The notes: generated from the letters alone by a model not told the origin. 64,000 nt of DNA from DATLMR01 sp035634255 (GCA_035634255.1 DASQDI010000166.1:27922-91921), one strand, 5' to 3'; counted from the stretch's first letter, positions 18,441-27,440 are shown. Program-made: numbers and translations.

Positions 18441-19133
18441 TCACCTTGTAGCACCGGCGCTCTTTAACAACTTGACCATTTCGGGAAGGTGCCGATCCTC
18501 GGCGATCTTCAGGGCCGTCATCTGGCCGTTGCCTTCCACGTTTACGTCCGCGCCTCGCTCAAGCAATACTTTCGCGGTATTGATGTGGCCTCTGAAGACT
18601 GCGCGCATCAAGGCCGTCCATCCGTCTTTATCGCTGATGCCGGGGTCGGCGCCTCTCTCCAACAGGGCCTCTGCGATCCCGGCATGATCCTCCCAGCACG
18701 CGAACATGAGGGCGGTCATCCCGTTCGCCGCTTGCGTGTTAAGGTCGGGGTTTTCGGCCAGCAGGGCGTTGACTGTCTCCGGGTTGCCTTTCCAGCAGGC
18801 GGTTATCAAAGCCGTGCCGCCATACTTGTCTTTGCCATCCGGGTCGGCCCCTCTGTTAAGCAGCACCTTCAAGGCCTCCGCCTGATTGGATAATGCGGCG
18901 ACCGACAGGGCAGGCTGACCCTCGTAGGTCTTCGTCTCGGTGCTCATCCCTGCGTCCAAAAAAAGCGCCAGCGCGGAGGTGTCGCCTTGCCTGGCGGCGT
19001 CAATGAAGGCCGCCTCGGTAAAAGGGATGTTCATTTTCGCCAGCTCAAGGCGGGCGGTCTCGGCGGGCTTCCCGCAGCCTGTCGAAATGACCGCCAGGGC
19101 GAATATAAATGCGAAGGTAACTCTACGTGTCAT
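18441..19133 (-). CDS. Ankyrin-repeat lipoprotein
   Basis: 230 residues. A signal peptide with lipobox ISTGC is followed by about five ankyrin repeats (repeated GxTALMxA-type units, for example DGWTALMRAVFRGHINTAKV). It is predicted to be anchored to a membrane on the periplasmic side and to work by protein-protein contact. It directly precedes the di-haem peroxidase gene with a 57-base gap. In Pseudomonas the ankyrin protein AnkB partners the catalase KatB, so a chaperone or protector role for the peroxidase is a reasonable inference. Confidence 0.88.
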   Translation of the reverse strand: MTRRVTFAFIFALAVISTGCGKPAETARLELAKMNIPFTEAAFIDAARQGDTSALALFLDAGMSTETKTYEGQPALSVAALSNQAEALKVLLNRGADPDGKDKYGGTALITACWKGNPETVNALLAENPDLNTQAANGMTALMFACWEDHAGIAEALLERGADPGISDKDGWTALMRAVFRGHINTAKVLLERGADVNVEGNGQMTALKIAEDRHLPEMVKLLKSAGATR

Positions 19134-19436
19134 CGTAAATTAGCCCTCCCGGCGAATCCGGCAATTCGAGCGGTCTGCCGACAAATCCGCCAGCAATGTC
19201 AGAAAACAACTTCCGTCTCATTTGGGTATGCGTCATCCGCAGAAAAACTCCATCACCGGGCGAAAATTTTTTTGTTTCAAGGTGGGCCGTCGGGTTCGGT
19301 GGCCTATCCGATTTAAAGGTGATTGGGTATGATCAGGAACCGACGCGTGGTCGAGGACCATAGGGGGCGCTATTTGATGATCACCCGCTTTTTGTGATCT
19401 AATTAACGCAAGCTCAGGGTGTCGAGGTAGATCACT
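19134..19436. promoter_or_regulatory. Divergent promoter region of the ECF sigma gene
   Basis: About 300 bases between the ankyrin gene and the sigma gene. A plausible sigma-70 promoter reads TTGATG (19374-19379), 18-base spacer, TCTAAT (19398-19403). The spacer holds the inverted repeat GATCAC-N9-GTGATC (19379-19384 and 19394-19399), and a third GATCAC lies at 19430-19435 next to the start codon. These could form an operator. No further gene was seen. Confidence 0.45.
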
Positions 19437-20012
19437 ATGACAATGCCTGCATCGCAAAACGTGACCCAGCTTCTGCTCGCGTGGGAACGGGGCGATGAAG
19501 CGGCCCGCGACGAGTTGATCCCGCTCGTCTATGATGTGTTGCGCCGTATCGCGCGTCATCATCTGCGCGGCGAGCGCGCCGGCCACACACTGCAAACCAC
19601 AGCCCTGATTAACGAAGCATACCTGAAGCTGGTCGAGCAATCGGTCCCATGGCAGGGCCGCGAGCACTTCTTCGGCATCGCGGCCCGCCTTATGCGCCAG
19701 GTCCTGGTCGATTACGCGCGGGCCCGGCAGCGGCTCAAACGTGGCGGGGACTGGCAGCAGATTTCGATCACTTCCGCCGAGGCCTCGCAGGGACAGGCAG
19801 CGGACCTGCTGGCGCTCAACGATGCGCTAGAAACCCTGACCGAGGTTGATCCGCAAAGGAGCCAGATCGTCGAGCTTCGCTTCTTCGGCGGGTTGACGAT
19901 TGAAGAGACGGCCTACGTAATGGGCATTTCGACCGCCAGTGTCGAGCGCGGATGGCGCGCCGCCCGCGCCTGGTTGCAAACAGAGTTGGGCGGCTCTGAT
20001 CTCAAAAAATGA
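19437..20012 (+). CDS. ECF-type RNA polymerase sigma factor (acidobacterial group)
   Basis: 191 residues with sigma-70 region 2 (LVYDVLRRIARHHLRGERAGHTLQTTALINEAYLKL, the hallmark of the acidobacterial/planctomycete ECF group) and region 4 (RSQIVELRFFGGLTIEETAYVMGIS, then ASVERGWRAARAWL). Its stop overlaps the start of the Ser/Thr kinase gene by four bases, so the two are translationally coupled. No anti-sigma gene is present. The kinase is the probable controller; that is inference from the fixed pairing. Met1 or Met3 could be the start. Confidence 0.93.
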   Translation: MTMPASQNVTQLLLAWERGDEAARDELIPLVYDVLRRIARHHLRGERAGHTLQTTALINEAYLKLVEQSVPWQGREHFFGIAARLMRQVLVDYARARQRLKRGGDWQQISITSAEASQGQAADLLALNDALETLTEVDPQRSQIVELRFFGGLTIEETAYVMGISTASVERGWRAARAWLQTELGGSDLKK

Positions 20013-23000
20013 ACCCCGAACAGTGGCGAAAACTTCATGAGCTTTTTGAGGCCGCCTTGACGCGCCCCGCTAACGAACGCGCGGATTTTCTCGCGCGCGC
20101 CTGCGTGGGTGATGAGGAGACGCGGCTGCGCGTGGAAGCCATGCTCGCTGCCGACGCGCGCGACGACCTGTTGATGGACCGCCCGGCTTACCAGGCCGCC
20201 AGCGCCTTCGTCACATCGATGGAGGGCGCGGATGATACGCAGAATATCAGCGGCGAAATGATCGGCGCCTACAGGCTTATGAGAGAGCTGGGGCGCGGCG
20301 GGATGGGCACGGTCTATCTCGCCTACGACACGCGGCTCGGGCGGCAGGCGGCGCTAAAATTCCTGCCTTCACGGTTGATCAACAATCCGGAGCGCGTGCG
20401 TCGCTTCCAGCGCGAAGTCCGAGCCGCCAGCGCGCTGAACCATCCCAATATTATCACCATCTACGACTTTGGGCGGGAGGACGGGCGCGATTACATCGCC
20501 TCGGAATTCGTCGAGGGGCGTACTCTGCGCGATTATGTCGGCGATCCGGGCCTGACACTCAACCGCATACTCGACGTGGTAATCCAGGTGGCGAGCGCGC
20601 TCGAAGCCGCGCACGCCGCAGGGATAGTTCACCGAGACATCAAGCCGGAGAATATCATGCTGCGGCCCGACGGGTACGCCAAAGTGCTTGACTTCGGACT
20701 GGCCAAGCTGACCGAGCCGGAATCAGGCGGCGATGAAGCCAACCGGGATGCTTTGGGGGTGAGTTCGGATTTCGACACGCGGGCCGGGATGGTGCTGGGG
20801 ACGGTCAACTACATGTCGCCGGAGCAGGCGCGCGGGCAGAAGGTGGATGGGCGTAGCGACCTGTTCAGCCTGGGCGTCGTCCTTTACGAACTTATCACGG
20901 GGCATCAGCCGTTCGTCGGCGAGACCTTGTATCACACGATGGTGGCGATTACGGACGCCGAGCCTGCGCCGATCGAACGCTATGCAAAAGGCGCGTCCGC
21001 CGCCTTGCAGCATGTCACGGGCCGGGCGTTGGCCAAGGACCGTGAGCGGCGTTACCAAACCGCGAGCGAGTTGCTGGCCGACCTGGAAAGGCTGCAAGAC
21101 GAACTGGCAGCCGACACCCGGCTTCAGCGGGTCGGAATCGGCCGCGCGCGGAGGCCTAGACGGATTAACGAACAGACGATGGCCGTGGAAGGCGCTCACC
21201 TGACGACGGTCGCGGACGAAGGCCTGCGACACAGAGTGACGAATGCCGCCTCGCTTCTCACCGGGCTGAAATGGCATAAGCCCGCCGGCGCGCTAGCGAT
21301 CATTATGGCCGCGACCGCTGCTTTCCTTTATTTCAGTCGCGGCCTCAGCCCTGGCCCAGGCGCCCCGGCGCTGAACGGTAAAGACACGGTCCTGCTCGCC
21401 GACTTCGTCAACACGACGGGCGATGAGGTCTTTGACGGGACACTCAAACAAGGTCTTGCCGTTCAGCTCGAGCAATCACCCTACCTGAACATCTTCTCCG
21501 AAGAGCGCGCAAGAGAGACGCTCAGACTGATGGGGCGGTCGCAGGATGAGAAGATCACTCGTGAGGTCGGGCGCGAGGTATGCCAGCGGCGCGGGATCAA
21601 GGCGCTGCTCGTCGGCACGATCGCCAGTCTCGGACGCAATTATGTGATTACGCTGGAGGCGATCAATAGCCAGAGCGGAGAGGCGATCGCGCGCCAGCAG
21701 GCCGAAGCAGAGGGTAAAGAGGAGGTGCTCAAGGCGTTGGGCAGAGCCTCAACAGAGATGCGCAAGCATCTGGGCGAATCCCTCGCCTCTATAGGCAAGT
21801 TCAATGTGCCGATAGAGCAGGCGACTACCGCTTCGCTTGAAGCTTTCAAGAGTTATGTCGTCGGAGTTGAATTGTGGCGCAAGGGGCAGTATGACCAGTC
21901 GGTCCCGCCGCTCAAACGGGCGATCGAACTCGACGGCGAATTCGCCCTGGCTTATGCGCAGCTAGGGACTTCGTACCGCGATCTTCGTAACCTGGCGCTC
22001 GGCAACACGTATCTGGAGCGAGCCTACCAGCTACGCGACCGTGTGAGCGAGCGGGAGCGGCTCGAAATCTCCGCGACCTATTTCAGACACATCACGGGTG
22101 AGCTCGACAAGCGGATTGAGACGACCTCGCTGGTAACGCAGACCTACCCGCAAGACCCTTCCGCGCACCACCTTCACGGCAACTCGCTAATCATCGCAGG
22201 CGAGTACGAGAAGGCGGCGGAAGCTTACCGCGCGGCGTTGAGGCTGGATGCCGATTTCGCGCTGTCGCGCGCGAACCTGGCGCTCTCTTTGATCGGGCTG
22301 AACCGTTTCGACGAGGCGCAGGAAGTGATCGAGGAGGGGCTTGCGCGCAACCTGAACTCCGGCGGCTTTCACAATCGACTTTATCTGGTCGCGTTTCTCA
22401 AGGGCGACGCGCAGGCGATCGATCGCCAGATCGAGTGGTTCACCGGCAGGCCGGATGAGTACCAGATCCGCGAAATTCAAGCGCGGTCATTCGCCTTTGC
22501 GGGCCGGCGACGCCAGGCGAGCGAGTTCTTCGCGCAGGCAGCCGCACTGGCCGAGGCTCGCGGCCTGCTAGCGGAGAAGGCCAGAATACTGGCTAACGAG
22601 GCCAATTTGAACGCGACTTTCGGGATGACCCAACTCGCCGAGAAGCAAGCCTCGGTGGTGCTGGCGCTCCTCGAAAACAAAAGTATCACCCCCGAAGAAT
22701 TGTTGCCTTCCACGGTCCAGCAACTGGATTCCCAGCCTCTCGCCTGGACGCTGGCGTTATGCGGTGAGGCGAGGCGTGCGCACGCGCTTGCCGATGATCT
22801 CGCCCGAAGACTCCCATCGAACACGATGTACAACTCGGTCTGGTTGCCGTTGATCCGCGCCACTCTTGAGCTGAAGCGTAGCCCCGCCTCCAAGCCTGAC
22901 AAAGCCGTTCAACTGTTGCAAGCCGCTCGGCAGTACGAGGCCGCCATCTCATTCAAGCCGACGTGGGTGCGCGGACAGGCCTATCTGCAGGCGAACAACG

Positions 23001-23230
23001 GAGCGCGCGCCGCGGAGGAGTTCGAAAGGATCATCAAGCATCGCGGCTGGGACGTACTCTCGCCGCTCTGGCCGCTGGCGCACCTCGGGCTGGCGCGGGC
23101 GGCGGCGCTCGAAGGCGATGTGGCGAAGAGCCGCAAGGCCTATGAGTATTTCTTCCTGTTGTGGAAGGATGCGGATGCTGAGTTGCCGGTTTTGATCGAG
23201 GCGAAAAAAGAGTATGGGAGGTTGAAGTGA
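20009..23230 (+). CDS. Transmembrane Ser/Thr protein kinase with TolB-like and TPR sensor region
   Basis: 1073 residues. N-terminal linker, Hanks-type kinase domain (about 85-360) with GRGGMGTVYLAYD loop, AALKF lysine, HRDIKPENIML catalytic loop and DFGLAKL. One membrane segment at about 428-448 is followed by a TolB/FlgO-like alpha-beta domain (VLLADFVNTTGDEVFDGTLK onward) and a long TPR array to the C-terminus. The kinase is cytoplasmic and the TPR half extracytoplasmic. It is coupled by a 4-base overlap to the ECF sigma gene upstream and probably modifies it or its partners. It is the last intact gene before the integrase end of the island. Confidence 0.93.
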   Translation: MNPEQWRKLHELFEAALTRPANERADFLARACVGDEETRLRVEAMLAADARDDLLMDRPAYQAASAFVTSMEGADDTQNISGEMIGAYRLMRELGRGGMGTVYLAYDTRLGRQAALKFLPSRLINNPERVRRFQREVRAASALNHPNIITIYDFGREDGRDYIASEFVEGRTLRDYVGDPGLTLNRILDVVIQVASALEAAHAAGIVHRDIKPENIMLRPDGYAKVLDFGLAKLTEPESGGDEANRDALGVSSDFDTRAGMVLGTVNYMSPEQARGQKVDGRSDLFSLGVVLYELITGHQPFVGETLYHTMVAITDAEPAPIERYAKGASAALQHVTGRALAKDRERRYQTASELLADLERLQDELAADTRLQRVGIGRARRPRRINEQTMAVEGAHLTTVADEGLRHRVTNAASLLTGLKWHKPAGALAIIMAATAAFLYFSRGLSPGPGAPALNGKDTVLLADFVNTTGDEVFDGTLKQGLAVQLEQSPYLNIFSEERARETLRLMGRSQDEKITREVGREVCQRRGIKALLVGTIASLGRNYVITLEAINSQSGEAIARQQAEAEGKEEVLKALGRASTEMRKHLGESLASIGKFNVPIEQATTASLEAFKSYVVGVELWRKGQYDQSVPPLKRAIELDGEFALAYAQLGTSYRDLRNLALGNTYLERAYQLRDRVSERERLEISATYFRHITGELDKRIETTSLVTQTYPQDPSAHHLHGNSLIIAGEYEKAAEAYRAALRLDADFALSRANLALSLIGLNRFDEAQEVIEEGLARNLNSGGFHNRLYLVAFLKGDAQAIDRQIEWFTGRPDEYQIREIQARSFAFAGRRRQASEFFAQAAALAEARGLLAEKARILANEANLNATFGMTQLAEKQASVVLALLENKSITPEELLPSTVQQLDSQPLAWTLALCGEARRAHALADDLARRLPSNTMYNSVWLPLIRATLELKRSPASKPDKAVQLLQAARQYEAAISFKPTWVRGQAYLQANNGARAAEEFERIIKHRGWDVLSPLWPLAHLGLARAAALEGDVAKSRKAYEYFFLLWKDADAELPVLIEAKKEYGRLK

Positions 23231-23508
23231 TTGAAATTCCACTCTGAAAGTAGCCCTCGACCTTCTCGGTCACCGCGTTGACCTTGGAGAATCTGTAGGC
23301 CATCAGTGAGCCTTCGGTGCGCCGGTACGACAATGGGCGCTAGCGCACCGAAGGCTCGTGATGAAAGATCGTGTCCTTGCGGCAACGCAGTATAGGTAAG
23401 AAACCAGATGCCCCACCGCGTTGCCGCAAGGACACCGAGTTCCGGGGGATGTGAGCAGTAATCGGTCTTCATAGCGCCTCGGCCTCCGCTCAGATAAACG
23501 GGGTTTGA
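23231..23508. repeat. Twin perfect hairpins in the spacer before the broken integrase
   Basis: Two strong palindromes in a row. One is a 15-bp perfect inverted repeat at 23308-23322/23343-23357 (GAGCCTTCGGTGCGC) with a 20-base loop. The other is an 18-bp perfect inverted repeat at 23371-23388/23418-23435 (GTGTCCTTGCGGCAACGC) with a 29-base loop. Only 13 bases separate them. Neither is followed by a T tract, so simple terminators are unlikely. They occupy the place where the 5' half of the integrase should be. Confidence 0.8.
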
Positions 23509-24033
23509 GGTGAACGCGAGCACTTAAGGCCAATAATCCTGCTCGCGCTCAACACCGGCATGAGGCGCGGTGAAATCCTCTCGCTACGCTGGGCGCAGGT
23601 GGATTTCGGGCGTGGGCAGATTCATCTTACGCGAACGGAGTCAGGCAGGGAAAGATCAATCCCGATTAACCAGGCGGTGCGCGATCTGCTTTTTAATCTG
23701 GAGCATCACTGCTCGGGCTTTGTTTTCGCAAGCGAGAGGACAGGCCGCGCGCTCACTCACTGCAAAAGAGGATTTGCGACCCCATGCAGGATGGCAGGGA
23801 TCGAGGACTTGCCTTTCCACGACCTTCGCCATACTGCTGCAACTAGAATGGCTGAGATGGGAGCAGAACCGTCAACCATCAAAGAAATCCTCGGCCATTC
23901 GGACTTGCGGATGACTGACCGCTACACTCACGCGGTTGAACGAAGGAAGGTGGAGGCGCTGGAAAGAATAGCCTGCTACAGCAAGGAGCAAAGCGCCGAA
24001 ATCATAAGCTTCGAAGAGAGGAGAAAAGCGTGA
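23509..24033 (+). pseudogene. Tyrosine-family site-specific integrase, 5'-truncated
   Basis: The catalytic half of a phage-type integrase. Open frame from 23509 with REHLRPIILLALNTGMRRGE, which includes the first catalytic Arg, then HDLRHTAATRM (HxxR), GHSDLRMTDRYTHAV (His and nucleophile Tyr) and a basic tail. An in-frame stop at 23506-23508 and the hairpin block precede it, so the arm-binding and core-binding domains (about 170 residues) are missing. The gene should be inactive unless a partner supplies them. It ends just before the tRNA-Ala gene it presumably targeted. Confidence 0.85.
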
Positions 24034-24061
24034 AATTCCAAAAGGCCGGTCACAAATCGGT

Positions 24062-24158
24062 CACAATGAAAAAGCGCGGAGCTGGAAGCCCCGCGCTAAT
24101 TCTTCGAATCTGAAAGTGGAGCTGAGGGGATTCGAACCCCTGGCCTCGTGAATGCGAG
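24062..24158. repeat. Island right att repeat
   Basis: Identical over 97 bases to 4230-4326, in direct orientation. It covers the integrase terminator hairpin and the 3' 42 nucleotides of the tRNA-Ala gene. Together the two copies bracket about 19.8 kb. Confidence 0.88.
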
Positions 24159-24189
24159 CCACGCGCTCTGCCAACTGAGCTACAGCCCC
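24117..24189 (-). tRNA. tRNA-Ala(CGC)
   Basis: 73 nucleotides. Acceptor GGGGCTG pairs with CAGCTCC, D-stem GCTC/GAGC, anticodon stem CGTGG/TCACG with loop CTCGCAT (anticodon CGC), T-arm AGGGG-TTCGAAT-CCCCT, discriminator A, CCA not encoded. It is complete, and serves as the attachment gene of the island: the element side is its 3' end. Confidence 0.95.
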
Positions 24190-24206
24190 TTAAAACTGAA
24201 AGACAA

Positions 24207-24235
24207 ATGTTACGGGACGGCTCGATTGCTGTCAA
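24207..24235 (-). promoter_or_regulatory. Promoter of tRNA-Ala
   Basis: On the minus strand: TTGACA (24230-24235), 17-base spacer, TAACAT (24207-24212), about 18 bases before the tRNA 5' end. This near-consensus housekeeping promoter shows the tRNA was kept functional after island insertion. Confidence 0.75.
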
Positions 24236-24281
24236 GCACACCTTATAAATGGTCTAGTAAGAACCTTAAACGGACTTTAAC

Positions 24282-26864
24282 TCACTTGGTTCTGTTCCGT
24301 CCGGCCAGGCTAGCGATGACCATTGCCAATTCGGCCGGCTCGACCGGCTTCGGAACGTGCATGTTGTACCCCGCGGCGAGCGCGCGCATGCGATCCTCGA
24401 CCCTCGCGTAAGCGGTCAACGCCACGGCAGGTATTCGCTCCCTGCGCCCGCCCTCCATAGCCCGCACTTTCTCCATCAGCGCGTACCCGTCTTCGCCCGG
24501 CATCCCAATGTCCGACACCAGTATGTCGGGCTTGTACTGCTCCAGCGCTTCGAGCGCCTCGCCTGTGGAAGCGCATGTCCTCACTTCAGCCCCGCACCTC
24601 TCGAGCACGGCGGCAAGTAACTGGCGGGCGTCCGTCTCGTCATCCACCGCCAGCACTCTTAACCCTTCAAGCGCGGGCGGGCAATCGAACGGCATGTCTC
24701 CACTCGCCATCGGGTGTATGCGCTCAGCCTCCTTAACGAGGGACCCGGTCGACTTGCGGACGACCATCAGCGGCAGCTTCACGGTAAAGACCGCCCCCCG
24801 CATATCCGCGCGATTACCCGCCTCGACCGTCCCGCCGTGTAGCTCCACCAGATGGCGCACGATTGCCAGCCCTAGACCGAGGCCCCCATGCACTCTGGCG
24901 CTCGTGCTGTCCGCCTGCCGGAAGCGCTCAAACACGTGGGGCAAAAACCCTTCATCAATGCCGGGGCCGGTGTCGCTCACGGTCATTTCTATGTGGGAGT
25001 TGATGCGCTCAAGCTGCACCTGAACTTTGCCGCCTTTGGGGGTGAATTTAATGGCGTTCGAGAGAAGGTTCCACACCACCTGCTGTAAGCGGGCGGGGTC
25101 TCCCAACACGAGCACCGTGCCGAAATCCATCACGACCTGAAGGCGGATGTTCTTGGCGTCGGCCGCCGGGCGCAGAGTGTCAACGGCCGCGTTTATGACC
25201 ATAGTCGGGTCGGTCGGCTGGGCGTCGAGGCGAAGCTTCCCTGAGATTATGCGCGACACGTCCAGCATGTCTTCGATAAGCCGGGCCTGCAACTGGACGT
25301 TGCGGTGTATAGTCTCGACCGCGCGAGCCATCGTCTCCTCGTCGAGCTTGCCGGTCTGAAGCATCCTCGTCCAGCCGAGCATCGCGTTAAGCGGGGTGCG
25401 CAGTTCATGCGAGAGCATCCCCAGAAACTCGTCCTTGGCCCGGCTCGCCGTTTCGGCTTCCTCCCGCGCCGCCTGCTCCCGGTTCAAAAGCTCTTCGCGC
25501 TCCACCACCGACTGCTGGGCTTTCTGGTAAAGCCTCGCGTTATCCATGGCGATTGCGGTCTGCGCGGCAAGCCCTTCCACGATGTGCGCGTCACGCTCTG
25601 TGAAGACTCCCGGCTCCGGGTGGCCGAAGAACAGGCCGCCTATCACTTCCTCCGAGCGCGAGACCACCGGGACCGCCAGATAACTGACCACCGGCAGATG
25701 GCCCGCGGGCATCCCGTAGTAGGGGGAGTTCTTGCCATATCGCGGGTCTTTCTTCACATCAGGGATGAGTATGGTCCCCTCCCCGCGAAACGTCGGCCCG
25801 AACAGGTCGGTGGCGCGCGGCATCGGGAAGTGCGCGAATGCCTCTCGCGACACGCCCGAGAGCGTGTAGAGCATGTACGCGCCGCCGTCCTCGTTATAGA
25901 CGTTGTAGAAGAACGAGCCGAAGTGAGCGCCGGTAAGCTCGGTGGCGGCGTCGGTGACGGCCTGCACAAGCTTCTCCTGATCCAACTCCGCCGACAGCAT
26001 CACCCCGATCTGGTTGATCGTCTCAAGCACCTGCGTCTGCTCGCGCAGGGCCTCCTCCGCCAGCTTGCGCTCGGTAATGTCCTGCACGACCCCGAACATC
26101 CCCAGAGCGAGTCCCGTGGAGTCGTACTGGGCCCGCCCGAGGGCGGCGACCCACACCTGAGTACCGTCCTCCCGGTTCACCCGGTATTCGATGTCGTACC
26201 GGCCCCCCTCGACCACCACCCGCTCTACCTCCAGCCGGGCATGGTCCCTGTCGTCCTCGTGCAGCAATTCCTGCATCCGCGTCCAGGTGATGGGCGAGCC
26301 GGGCGGGATGCCGAAGATTTCCGCGGCCCGGTCGGAGAGCGTCACCTGATCGGTGGAGGCATCCCAAGACCAGTCCCCCAGGTCGGCGGCAGCAAGGGCA
26401 AGATTCAGTCGCTCGGCGGTGGTCCTCAGGGCTTCTTCCGCCCGCTTACGCTCGGTGATGTCGCGGGCAATCGCCGAAGCCCCGATGACCTTGCCCGAAG
26501 CGTCGAGGATCGGGGATGCGGTCAAAGAGACGTGGAGCCTCTGTCCGTCTTTGCGCACCCGCTCGGTCTCGTAATGGTCGATCTTCTCCCCTCGCCGCAG
26601 CCGCTCCATTATGCCGGGGAAGTCGTCGGCTTTCTCCGGCGGCATGAGCAGAGAGACGGACCGCCCTACGACATCCTCGGCCGAGTAGCCATAGAGCCGC
26701 TGCGCGCCTCTATTCCAACTGAGGATTATCCCGTCCATGTTCTTGCTCAGGATCGCGTCGTCGGATGACTCCACGATGGCAGCCAGTAAGTCTCTCGACT
26801 TCTCAGCGAGCAGGGCCTCGGCTTCCTCATTGACAGTCGGATTATTTGTATTTTCTTTTTTCAT
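24282..26864 (-). CDS. Hybrid sensor histidine kinase, PAS-PAS-GAF-HisKA-HATPase-REC
   Basis: 860 residues and no membrane segment, so a cytoplasmic sensor. Domains in order: PAS (about 25-140), PAS/PAC (about 150-270, ending DITERK), GAF (about 290-445), HisKA with FLGMLSHELRTPLNAML (phospho-His), HATPase (NLLSNAIKFTPKGG N box, HGGLGLGLAIVRHLVELHGG G box), and a C-terminal receiver with phospho-acceptor in ILVSDIGMPGEDG. The PAS and GAF domains suggest redox, light or small-ligand sensing. Output is likely by phosphorelay, as no DNA-binding domain is attached. The gene lies just outside the tRNA-Ala attachment site. Confidence 0.92.
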   Translation of the reverse strand: MKKENTNNPTVNEEAEALLAEKSRDLLAAIVESSDDAILSKNMDGIILSWNRGAQRLYGYSAEDVVGRSVSLLMPPEKADDFPGIMERLRRGEKIDHYETERVRKDGQRLHVSLTASPILDASGKVIGASAIARDITERKRAEEALRTTAERLNLALAAADLGDWSWDASTDQVTLSDRAAEIFGIPPGSPITWTRMQELLHEDDRDHARLEVERVVVEGGRYDIEYRVNREDGTQVWVAALGRAQYDSTGLALGMFGVVQDITERKLAEEALREQTQVLETINQIGVMLSAELDQEKLVQAVTDAATELTGAHFGSFFYNVYNEDGGAYMLYTLSGVSREAFAHFPMPRATDLFGPTFRGEGTILIPDVKKDPRYGKNSPYYGMPAGHLPVVSYLAVPVVSRSEEVIGGLFFGHPEPGVFTERDAHIVEGLAAQTAIAMDNARLYQKAQQSVVEREELLNREQAAREEAETASRAKDEFLGMLSHELRTPLNAMLGWTRMLQTGKLDEETMARAVETIHRNVQLQARLIEDMLDVSRIISGKLRLDAQPTDPTMVINAAVDTLRPAADAKNIRLQVVMDFGTVLVLGDPARLQQVVWNLLSNAIKFTPKGGKVQVQLERINSHIEMTVSDTGPGIDEGFLPHVFERFRQADSTSARVHGGLGLGLAIVRHLVELHGGTVEAGNRADMRGAVFTVKLPLMVVRKSTGSLVKEAERIHPMASGDMPFDCPPALEGLRVLAVDDETDARQLLAAVLERCGAEVRTCASTGEALEALEQYKPDILVSDIGMPGEDGYALMEKVRAMEGGRRERIPAVALTAYARVEDRMRALAAGYNMHVPKPVEPAELAMVIASLAGRNRTK

Positions 26865-26909
26865 TTATAGAAGTATCTGACCCTATGGCGATACGTGATG
26901 AGAGGTTAT

Positions 26910-26931
26910 CGAGAAGTGAGCTCACTTCTCG
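26910..26931. promoter_or_regulatory. Perfect 22-bp palindrome upstream of the hybrid kinase
   Basis: CGAGAAGTGAG followed directly by its complement CTCACTTCTCG, with no spacer, 46 bases before the kinase start codon. Lack of a loop argues against a terminator and for a dimer-binding operator. Confidence 0.5.
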
Positions 26932-27180
26932 CATCCTTCCGGAAAGCGTCCTGGCAGTCCCATACAACCCGATAGCGCGGATGAACAGAATCCTAAATAT
27001 AGTTCATTCTTTATCGTCAATCAATCTCCCCGACCTGAGTCATGCCCCGCGGGAATAAAAAACGCGCCGCCCAGGCACTGCCCGCGCCCGCGGTGTTTCT
27101 GGCCCCTCCGAGTGAGATCCACCCGCCCCTGAGCCTTATCGGTTAAGGTGCGCTCGCCCTGACTCATTCCGCTTTAGAGC
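26932..27180. other. Non-coding spacer before the tRNA pair
   Basis: GC-rich in its second half, with no gene recognised. Together with the palindrome it separates the kinase from the divergent tRNA unit. Confidence 0.4.
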
Positions 27181-27210
27181 TTGACAGCCATCGCGGTGTC
27201 TCTCTATATT
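27181..27210 (+). promoter_or_regulatory. Promoter of the tRNA-Val/tRNA-Asp unit
   Basis: TTGACA (27181-27186), 18-base spacer, TATATT (27205-27210), 18 bases before tRNA-Val. This is a near-consensus sigma-70 promoter. Confidence 0.8.
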
Positions 27211-27228
27211 ATCAATTCGCCTTGCGAA

Positions 27229-27303
27229 GGGCGGTTAGCTCAGCGGTAGAGCATCGGTCTTACAAACCGGGGGTCACTGGTTCGAGCCCAGTACCGCCCA
27301 CCA
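27229..27303 (+). tRNA. tRNA-Val(TAC)
   Basis: Acceptor GGGCGGT pairs with ACCGCCC, D-arm GCTC/GAGC, anticodon loop CTTACAA (anticodon TAC), T-arm with GGTTCGAGCC, discriminator A and an encoded CCA (27301-27303). Confidence 0.95.
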
Positions 27304-27358
27304 GTAGACCGGATGCGGTCGGGGCTGAATTGAGTTGAGCTAATATTGAGTTCCCAGA

Positions 27359-27440
<82 letters not shown>

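Noticed and set aside
25305..26768. Long open frame (487 codons) antisense to the hybrid kinase
   Set aside because: Its content is Arg/His/Pro-rich, a typical mirror of GC-biased third positions. The opposite strand has complete, ordered kinase domains.
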